From: CAZFUY01 sp964522445
GTDB taxonomy: Bacteria > Pseudomonadota > Gammaproteobacteria > SZUA-229
Assembly: GCA_964522445.1 (NCBI GenBank)
Contig: CAZFUY010000110.1
Span: forward strand, 1 to 9,286
DNA: 9,286 nucleotides
Direction: 5' to 3'
Positions 1-5,031 of the stretch are shown in pieces. Position numbers and translations under genes: made by a program. The number at the start of each line of letters is the position of its first letter. The first letter of the stretch is position 1. The notes under the pieces were generated by a model. It saw only the letters and a program-made list of their open reading frames with translations, searched no databases and had not been told where the DNA came from.

Positions 1-20
1 ACATAAAAACACTAAAGTCT

Positions 21-35
21 TGCACTAAAAGTGCA
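21..35. repeat. small perfect hairpin downstream of the Cache protein gene
   Basis: TGCACT and AGTGCA form a perfect 6-bp stem around a 3-nt loop. It lies about 40 bases past the stop of the minus-strand sensor gene. Read on the minus strand it is followed, after about 10 bases, by a run of five T, so it could be a weak terminator for that gene. The stem is short and not GC-rich. Its core ACTAAAAGT recurs in the hairpin at 1786-1798. Confidence 0.3.
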
Positions 36-73
36 TAGTTTTAACTAGCGTACTGAGCCAATAAAATCAGGCC

Positions 74-1039
74 TCAACCTGCAAGTACACCACTCGATGT
101 ACCAAACCAGAAATCTACACTCTTCTCAAGAAACTCATCAAATCGCATATAGTGCGATCCATCACATGAAAAGTTCAGGCCAACCATACCATTTATTACA
201 TTAAGTGAACCTGCACGTAAATACACATTTTCATCAGCAAATCGCAGACTGCGAAAGATTTCAAACACGGGTACAATTTTTTCTTTCGGAACAATTGCAC
301 GCTCATAATAGTCATGCCTTGGGTAGGCCAGACAAATATCAGGATCAATAATCTCATCAAAGTTTAATATTCTGTAATTAAACGGATCATCAACCAGCCA
401 TATACTGGCTCGGCTGCTGGAAAAATGAAGCTTGCCATGAAACACACCATGTTCAGCAATTAGTTCATTCATAATAGGGATAACTTCATCCAGATGTTCA
501 TCCATCTGGCTCTCAACTCGCTGTTGATGAAATACCACGCTACGAATTGCAGGGTCACCTTTTATCTGCCGCCAGTCATCAGACTCCTGATACCTCTCTT
601 TAATACCGGGTAACTCTCTTAGATCAAAATCTGCACCAAGAAATCCCACCCTTTCACCATCATCATTTCGTATAACCTGAATTGCAGTAAATGATGGCCT
701 CTTTTTATTTCGACTGATATAAGCTTCAGACAATTTAAAATCGGTTGTACCTATTATCCCCTGCATATAAGGACGCTCCATTCTATTGCGCCCAAAATGC
801 CCTTCATCTTTACCTGTCTGAGTGATATTATCGGTTAACTGTATGCCATTATAATCCAGCACATAAAGATGCTTACAATATGACAGCCTCGGCAAGGTAT
901 CAGATAATAACAATTCTAATTCATCACGATTATTAAACTGATGCGCGCATTTTATAGCCAGATCGTGCATTTCCTCCCCTAGCATTGCGGTCAATTTTTC
1001 CCGCTGCATACGTATAGTTTCTTTAAGACGACTATTCAC
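74..1039 (-). CDS. soluble Cache/PDC-type sensor domain protein, no output domain
   Basis: A 321-residue protein. Residues about 40-145 read like a PDC/Cache small-molecule sensor fold: a strand ending in LDYNG (61-65), an R-x-x-RPYM segment (86-92), SEAYISR (104-110) and the closing strand VGFLGADFDL (131-140). Cache domains normally lie outside the membrane between two transmembrane helices of kinases, cyclases or chemoreceptors. Here there is no signal peptide, no hydrophobic helix and no recognisable effector domain, so it is probably cytoplasmic. The second half (about 165-321) is not one I can name. The start is GTG at 1039: an in-frame TGA directly precedes it, and AGAAGG (1049-1054) sits 9 bases upstream. 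It appears monocistronic. It may be a stand-alone ligand sensor acting through a partner. The Cache assignment is fairly secure; ligand and role are unknown. Confidence 0.7.
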   Translation of the reverse strand: MNSRLKETIRMQREKLTAMLGEEMHDLAIKCAHQFNNRDELELLLSDTLPRLSYCKHLYVLDYNGIQLTDNITQTGKDEGHFGRNRMERPYMQGIIGTTDFKLSEAYISRNKKRPSFTAIQVIRNDDGERVGFLGADFDLRELPGIKERYQESDDWRQIKGDPAIRSVVFHQQRVESQMDEHLDEVIPIMNELIAEHGVFHGKLHFSSSRASIWLVDDPFNYRILNFDEIIDPDICLAYPRHDYYERAIVPKEKIVPVFEIFRSLRFADENVYLRAGSLNVINGMVGLNFSCDGSHYMRFDEFLEKSVDFWFGTSSGVLAG

Positions 1040-1108
1040 TCACTATTACCTTCTATTTTTCAGGGTAGCTATATTATCAAAAATTGTGCTTTAAATATTT
1101 GCGCATGG

Positions 1109-1137
1109 AATTAATACTGACAGGCTCAGTATTAATT
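1109..1137. repeat. 12-bp perfect inverted repeat between two minus-strand genes
   Basis: AATTAATACTGA (1109-1120) and TCAGTATTAATT (1126-1137) pair perfectly around a 5-nt loop. On the plus strand it is followed by TT and then C. It lies after the stop of the 1157-1651 gene and about 70 bases upstream of the sensor gene start, both on the minus strand. It could terminate the upstream gene or be an operator for the sensor gene. The stem is AT-rich and lacks a separate T-run on the minus strand, so a classical terminator is uncertain. Confidence 0.5.
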
Positions 1138-1156
1138 TTCTGTTCTCCACCAGCCT

Positions 1157-1651
1157 TTATTCAGAGACTTTATAAAACGATTTAATTCTTAAATTTGAAA
1201 AACCATTTTTCTTAAACTCCGTTTTATACTTCTTTGCACTTTTACAAACCCAGCGAGTATTTAATTCCCCGGATGCTTTCATACACAGAGGGAGATCACC
1301 ACTTTCAGAACTCAGCAAAGAGGGTTCTAAATCACGCCTGGCAAATTCATATGCAACAATATTCCATGCGATATTGTAAAGATCATGTTCAACATCTTGT
1401 TTACGTTTTAGAGCCTCTGCCTCTGAAAAACGAACTTCAGATGCGATACTTGTTGATGAGCTGGTTTTAGGCAGATCTAACTCATCACCACAACTATTTA
1501 CTACAGTTATAACATCAAGCAATCTATTTTTTGAATCCGTATCTTTAAAGCCAGACACAAGATCAGATGAAACACAAAAATCTGCAAAATATAAGACCTC
1601 AATTAATGTCTCATATTGCTCTCTGGATAATTTAATATCTACGCCATCCAT
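1157..1651 (-). CDS. uncharacterised 164-residue protein
   Basis: I cannot assign a function. The proposed start is the ATG at 1651, preceded 8 bases upstream by GAGG (1660-1663). The frame extends upstream to a TTG at 1756 and an ATG at 1747, but neither has a visible ribosome site and the extra 35 residues look unstructured. From the ATG the protein opens with IKLSREQYETLIEVLYFADF. This recalls a family of small hypothetical proteins starting with a charged 'EQY..L..LVY' helix and ending in a segment like YKTEFKKNGFSNLRI (142-156); that resemblance is from memory. In between are a Ser/Thr-rich linker (about 62-72) and a helical stretch with LYNIAWNIVAYEFARRDL (91-108). There is no signal peptide, membrane helix or catalytic motif, so it is probably a soluble cytoplasmic protein. 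No operon partner is evident. Confidence 0.6.
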   Translation of the reverse strand: MDGVDIKLSREQYETLIEVLYFADFCVSSDLVSGFKDTDSKNRLLDVITVVNSCGDELDLPKTSSSTSIASEVRFSEAEALKRKQDVEHDLYNIAWNIVAYEFARRDLEPSLLSSESGDLPLCMKASGELNTRWVCKSAKKYKTEFKKNGFSNLRIKSFYKVSE

Positions 1652-1659
1652 ATTAGTAA

Positions 1660-1663
1660 CCTC
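1660..1663 (-). promoter_or_regulatory. Shine-Dalgarno GAGG that decides the start of the small uncharacterised gene
   Basis: On the minus strand, GAGG stands 8 bases before the ATG at 1651. It is the only good ribosome site near any of the in-frame start codons at 1756, 1747 and 1651. Confidence 0.55.
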
Positions 1664-1785
1664 ACAATTGACAGTGTATGGAAATGACATCCATTTAACC
1701 GTATGACTCCCTGTTATTATCTTTACTATGTTTCTCCATAATGACATTAATATCAATATATATCTGCAAAAAACTCAACAACTAT

Positions 1786-1798
1786 GGACTAAAAGTCC
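1786..1798. repeat. small hairpin GGACT-AAA-AGTCC
   Basis: A 5-bp perfect stem with a 3-nt loop lies upstream of the small minus-strand gene. It shares the nonamer ACTAAAAGT with the hairpin at 21-35. Its role is unknown; it may be a dispersed intergenic motif or chance. Confidence 0.3.
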
Positions 1799-1855
1799 TC
1801 TCTTAAAAATAATATACTTCTACTTTAGGAAACCACTCTAAATTTTAATTAATCT

Positions 1856-1930
1856 GCAGGGTGGATCAAGCGTAGCAGATCCACCTGTTTTGCTAATTTT
1901 TGTGGATCCGCTACGCTTGATCCACCCTGC
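1856..1930. repeat. REP-like inverted pair (BIME-like palindrome)
   Basis: The arm at 1856-1876 is the perfect reverse complement of 1910-1930 (21 bp). After one mismatch (1877/1909), 7 more pairs follow (1878-1884 with 1902-1908), leaving a 17-nt loop. Each arm is itself a hairpin: GGTGGATC (1860-1867) with GATCCACC (1878-1885), and GTGGATC (1902-1908) with GATCCAC (1919-1925), each around a 10-nt loop holding a GCGTAGC-type core. Palindromes of the GGTGGATC...GATCCACC type are common dispersed elements in proteobacterial genomes. Two in inverted orientation match the layout of a bacterial interspersed mosaic element. On the plus strand the structure is followed by TTTTT (1931-1935), so it could also block transcription coming from that side. 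Confidence 0.8.
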
Positions 1931-1954
1931 TTTTTCTTAAATAGTTCTGGAACA

Positions 1955-2013
1955 ATAAATCTCTGACAAAAGTCAATAAGGTTATCTGCCAAAAGAGATT
2001 TATAACCCTTATT
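1955..2013. repeat. two overlapping, mutually exclusive inverted repeats after the Atm1 gene
   Basis: ATAAATCTCT (1955-1964) pairs with AGAGATTTAT (1994-2003). AATAAGGTTAT (1975-1985) pairs with ATAACCCTTATT (2002-2013) with one bulged C. A small TGAC/GTCA hairpin (1964-1975) sits inside the first. The long stems overlap at 2002-2003 and interleave, so they cannot both form fully. On the minus strand this is the 3' flank of the Atm1 gene and may help end or stabilise its transcript. AT-rich sequence makes chance matches possible. Confidence 0.35.
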
Positions 2014-2025
2014 TATAAGCCTTAG

Positions 2026-3828
2026 CTAAAAATCGCCTTGCTCTTCCTGCTGAATTTTCCAGAGGTTTGCATAAAGCCCCTGTTGCTCAAGCAATTGTTG
2101 ATGACTACCCTGCTCTACAATTCTCCCCTGCTCCATTACCAGAATTTCATCTGCATCAATAATAGTCGAAAGTCTGTGCGCAATAACCAGGGTTGTATGT
2201 GCTTCAGCGACATTTTTAAGCGCCTGTAAAATAACCTGCTCTGAATGGGAATCTAAAGAAGATGTTGCTTCATCAAAAATAAGAATACGCGGATTTTTTA
2301 GAATAACTCTTGCAATAGCGACACGTTGTTTTTCACCACCTGATAATTTTAAACCCCTTTCACCCACTACTGTTTTATAACCTTCTGGCAGACTCTCAAT
2401 AAACTCATGAATATTTGCCAGTTTAGCTGCCGCTATAACTTTACTTTCATCTGCGCCTGGTTTTGCATATTGAATATTGTGAAAAATACTGTCATTAAAC
2501 AATACCGTATCCTGAGGCACAATGCCTATGGCTTCACGTAAGCTGACTTGAGTAACATCATGTATGTTTTGATTATCAATACTAATACAGCCATCATTAA
2601 CATCATAAAAACGAAACAGTAAACGTGCCAATGTAGATTTCCCTGCACCAGACGGCCCCACCACTGCCAGCTTTTTGCCACTGGGAATTTCAAAACTTAT
2701 ATCATGTAATATTTTACGTTCCGGGTTATATGAAAAGTTAACATGATAAAATTTTATTGATGCATTTTTTACTGATAAATCAACTGGATTTTTAATATCC
2801 TGAATTTCAGGTTTTTTATCTAATAGTTTAAACATTAAATCCATATCAGCCATGGCATGTTTCATTGAGCGATAAATAATGCCAAGAAAACCCAGTGGAA
2901 TAAATAATTGCAACATCATGGCATTAACTAATACAAAATCACCCAGACTTAAATCACCATCAAGCACACCTTGTGCTGCAAAAAACATGACCACTGAAAC
3001 ACCTATCGCAATTATTGCTCCCTGACCAAAATTAAGTAATGCCATAGAGCCTGTACTTTTTACAGCCGCATTTTCCCACAGGCTTAAAGTATTATCATAA
3101 CGCTCCAGTTCATAATGCTCATTATTAAAATATTTAACTGTCTCATAATTAATAAGCCCATCAACAGCCTGCGAATTTGCCTGTGAATCATGCGCATTCA
3201 TTTCATGTCTAAAATGCATTCGCCATTCAGTTACTGCCATGGTATAGGTCATGTATATAACCACAGTGCCAAAAGTTATTAATGCGAAATGGGATTTATA
3301 TTGACTAAATAAAATAATGGCGACCAGAAAAAATTCCAGCATGGTCGGCAATATATTAAAAGTAAGATAATTTAATATGGATGATAAACTTCGTGTACCA
3401 CGTTCAAGATCTCGAGATATACCACCGGTGCGTCGCTCAAGATGAAAAGACAGTGAAAGATCATATAAATGCTTCACCACTTTATTAGAAATATCACGCA
3501 TGGCACGATAACGAACTCTGGCAAAAACGGCATCACGCAACTCATTAAATAAAACATTGGTTAAACGCAAAGCACCATAAGCTAATAACATGGCCAATGG
3601 CAAAGCAGTAATAGCATTACTACTACTTAAAGCAATATCAAGATCATCAACAATTTCTTTAAGAACCAGAGGAATACCCACCGTAGCAAATTTAGCTAAC
3701 ATCAGTGATAGCAAAGCCACTAGCACCCGGCCTTTGTAAGCCCAGAGAAATGGCAACATACGTTTTATATTTTGCTTATCATTACGCTCAGTATGGGGGG
3801 CTTCTGTGGAACGAAAACGTACATTCAT
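2026..3828 (-). CDS. Atm1-type ABC exporter (fused permease and ATPase half-transporter)
   Basis: A complete 600-residue half-transporter that would act as a homodimer in the inner membrane. An N-terminal permease domain has six predicted helices (about 33-56, 75-96, 155-175, 180-200, 262-288 and 295-318). The ATPase has Walker A GPSGAGKST (391-399), Q-loop Gln439, signature LSGGE (495-499), Walker B ILIFDE with catalytic Glu520, and H-loop His551. The stretch TEWRMHFRHEMN (200-211) and the following VDGLINYETVKYFNNE (222-237) are hallmarks of the Atm1/ABCB7/HMT1 group rather than MsbA. Arg203, Arg207, Asn266 and Gln269 have the same spacing as the glutathione-disulfide-contacting residues I recall in bacterial Atm1. 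Likely cargo is glutathione disulfide, persulfide or metal-glutathione conjugates. Start ATG 3828 fits the family length, although its ribosome site is weak. It diverges from the RND operon. The family call is secure; the cargo is inferred. Confidence 0.93.
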   Translation of the reverse strand: MNVRFRSTEAPHTERNDKQNIKRMLPFLWAYKGRVLVALLSLMLAKFATVGIPLVLKEIVDDLDIALSSSNAITALPLAMLLAYGALRLTNVLFNELRDAVFARVRYRAMRDISNKVVKHLYDLSLSFHLERRTGGISRDLERGTRSLSSILNYLTFNILPTMLEFFLVAIILFSQYKSHFALITFGTVVIYMTYTMAVTEWRMHFRHEMNAHDSQANSQAVDGLINYETVKYFNNEHYELERYDNTLSLWENAAVKSTGSMALLNFGQGAIIAIGVSVVMFFAAQGVLDGDLSLGDFVLVNAMMLQLFIPLGFLGIIYRSMKHAMADMDLMFKLLDKKPEIQDIKNPVDLSVKNASIKFYHVNFSYNPERKILHDISFEIPSGKKLAVVGPSGAGKSTLARLLFRFYDVNDGCISIDNQNIHDVTQVSLREAIGIVPQDTVLFNDSIFHNIQYAKPGADESKVIAAAKLANIHEFIESLPEGYKTVVGERGLKLSGGEKQRVAIARVILKNPRILIFDEATSSLDSHSEQVILQALKNVAEAHTTLVIAHRLSTIIDADEILVMEQGRIVEQGSHQQLLEQQGLYANLWKIQQEEQGDF

Positions 3829-3850
3829 ATTTTTTATCTAGGTTGAAATA

Positions 3851-3879
3851 ATTATAAAGATCATGCCACAGAGACACAA
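3851..3879 (-). promoter_or_regulatory. candidate sigma-70-type promoter for the Atm1 gene
   Basis: On the minus strand a perfect TATAAT (3851-3856) lies 17 bases downstream of a poor -35, TTGTGT (3874-3879, 3 of 6 matches). Transcription would start near 3844, giving a leader of about 16 bases before ATG 3828. The region is AT-rich, so this is only a candidate. Confidence 0.35.
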
Positions 3880-3932
3880 AGAGCGCAGTGATTTTTATAA
3901 CAACTTATCTATAACATCTACTCTTCTGTGGC
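3865..3932. repeat. decayed long inverted repeat in the divergent promoter region
   Basis: GCCACAGA (3865-3872) is the exact reverse complement of TCTGTGGC (3925-3932). The left side continues as a CACAGAG/CACAAAG-like series (GAGACACAAAGAGC), resembling dispersed intergenic elements with repeated CACAGAG units in many proteobacteria; the right side has lost most matching units. It covers much of the gap between the Atm1 and RND adaptor genes, so it may overlap control signals for either. Confidence 0.4.
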
Positions 3933-3987
3933 TAACGCTTTTCCTCTGATTTGTGTAATAATGGCCAGGATAAATCTTGGCAAAATC

Positions 3988-3990
3988 AGG
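3988..3990 (+). promoter_or_regulatory. Shine-Dalgarno AGG that decides the RND adaptor start
   Basis: AGG lies 6 bases before ATG 3997, which begins a well-formed lipoprotein signal peptide. The in-frame upstream starts (GTG 3928 and ATG 3961) have no ribosome site and would put 12-23 extra residues before the signal sequence. Confidence 0.55.
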
Positions 3991-3996
3991 CTCACG

Positions 3997-5031
3997 ATGT
4001 TTTCCCATAATAAAATTAAGGTCATATCACTTTTTCTGGTATTTTTACTTTTAGCAGCCTGCTCTGATAATCAACCTGTCAGTAAAAGACATAAGAAATC
4101 TGCACATTTAGTAGAAATAACATCAGCAAATATCAAGCAGGTAAGCATTCAAAAAACCTTGCCCGGATCACTGGAAGCTGTTCGCACTGTACAAATTTTT
4201 AATCAGGTAGAAGGGCTACTAACAACATTGCCTTTTTACCCCGGCGATATAGTTAAAAAAGATACTGTACTGGCAAAACTCGATGATGCTCTTATCACCG
4301 CCGACCTTAATAAAGCTCGCGCCTCACTTAAACAGGCTAAACTGGATTTAAAGCGGCTAAAAAATTTATTACCTCGGAAACTGGCATCTGAAGATGAAGT
4401 TGCCAAATCAAAAACAGCTGTTGATATCGCACAGGCAGATCTTAATCGTTACACAACAAAACTGGCACAAACAATTATTCAAGCCCCTTTTACCGGCATT
4501 ATTAGTGAACGCCTTGTTGAACCTGGTGATGTAATCCCGTTATACAAACACATGACATCACTTATCGATACCAGCAGTCTTAAAGTAAAAATCTATATTT
4601 CAGAATTGCTTTTACCTTTAATACAAAAAAGTGATCCGGTAAAAATAAAAATTGATGCATTGGGCGACCATAAATTCAATGGGCAGGTTACTCGAACATA
4701 CCCCACTATTGATACGGACACACGTAGAGGCATTATTGAAATCAAATTAAACCCAGTACCTGAAGGCGCTTTACCTGGACAACTTTCTCGAGTCACGCTT
4801 AATACAAAGAGCAAAGCACGATTAATGATTCCTTTTGATGCAATTAGACATGATAACGATGGCGCTTATGTTTTTACTGTATCAGAGAATAAAAGCGGAC
4901 GCATAAATATTAGAACCGGTTTACAAAGCGGTGAAGAAATTGAAATACTTGAAGGGCTAAATGAAAACGATAATGTTATAACTCGTGGTTTTTTTGGTTT
5001 AAAAAACAATCAGCTGGTTAACATTAAGTAA
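3997..5031 (+). CDS. RND efflux periplasmic adaptor (membrane fusion protein), lipoprotein
   Basis: A 344-residue adaptor linking an inner-membrane RND pump to an outer-membrane channel. From ATG 3997 it has a short basic N-terminus, a hydrophobic stretch and lipobox LAAC with Cys22 as the lipidated residue. Domains in order: first half of the barrel-sandwich (lipoyl-like) domain about 60-97 (FYPGDIVKKDTVLAKLDD), coiled-coil hairpin about 98-158, second lipoyl half with IQAPFTGIISERLVEPGD (161-178), beta-barrel about 196-268, and membrane-proximal domain about 273-344. The hairpin tip RLKNLLPRKLAS (120-131) exactly fits the RLxxLxxxxxxS pattern of adaptors that dock to TolC-type channels. The residue after the lipid Cys is Ser, not the Asp typical of inner-membrane retention. 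It is the first gene of the operon; its TAA overlaps the permease ATG by one base. No TolC-like gene follows. The substrate cannot be read from the sequence. Confidence 0.92.
   Translation: MFSHNKIKVISLFLVFLLLAACSDNQPVSKRHKKSAHLVEITSANIKQVSIQKTLPGSLEAVRTVQIFNQVEGLLTTLPFYPGDIVKKDTVLAKLDDALITADLNKARASLKQAKLDLKRLKNLLPRKLASEDEVAKSKTAVDIAQADLNRYTTKLAQTIIQAPFTGIISERLVEPGDVIPLYKHMTSLIDTSSLKVKIYISELLLPLIQKSDPVKIKIDALGDHKFNGQVTRTYPTIDTDTRRGIIEIKLNPVPEGALPGQLSRVTLNTKSKARLMIPFDAIRHDNDGAYVFTVSENKSGRINIRTGLQSGEEIEILEGLNENDNVITRGFFGLKNNQLVNIK

Larger units (their letters stand above)
1652..2025. other. gene-free intergenic stretch with several inverted repeats
   Basis: These 374 bases separate the Atm1 gene stop from the preferred start of the small uncharacterised gene; both are on the minus strand. 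Bases 1652-1756 are open in the frame of the small gene but lack a supported start. The rest is AT-rich and holds a 5-bp hairpin (1786-1798), a REP-like inverted pair (1856-1930) and two overlapping inverted repeats (1955-2013). I found no convincing promoter or RNA gene. Confidence 0.6.

Noticed and set aside
1234..1470. Plus-strand open frame of 78 codons
   Set aside because: It lies entirely within the minus-strand gene 1157-1651, has no ribosome site and no recognisable domain.
2026..3828. MsbA-type lipid flippase assignment for the ABC exporter
   Set aside because: The TEWRxxFRxxMN and ETVKYFNNE segments and the glutathione-site spacing point to the Atm1 group.
3928..3996. Longer RND adaptor start at GTG 3928 or ATG 3961
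   Set aside because: No ribosome site precedes either, and both would bury the lipoprotein signal peptide behind extra residues; ATG 3997 has an AGG at the right distance.
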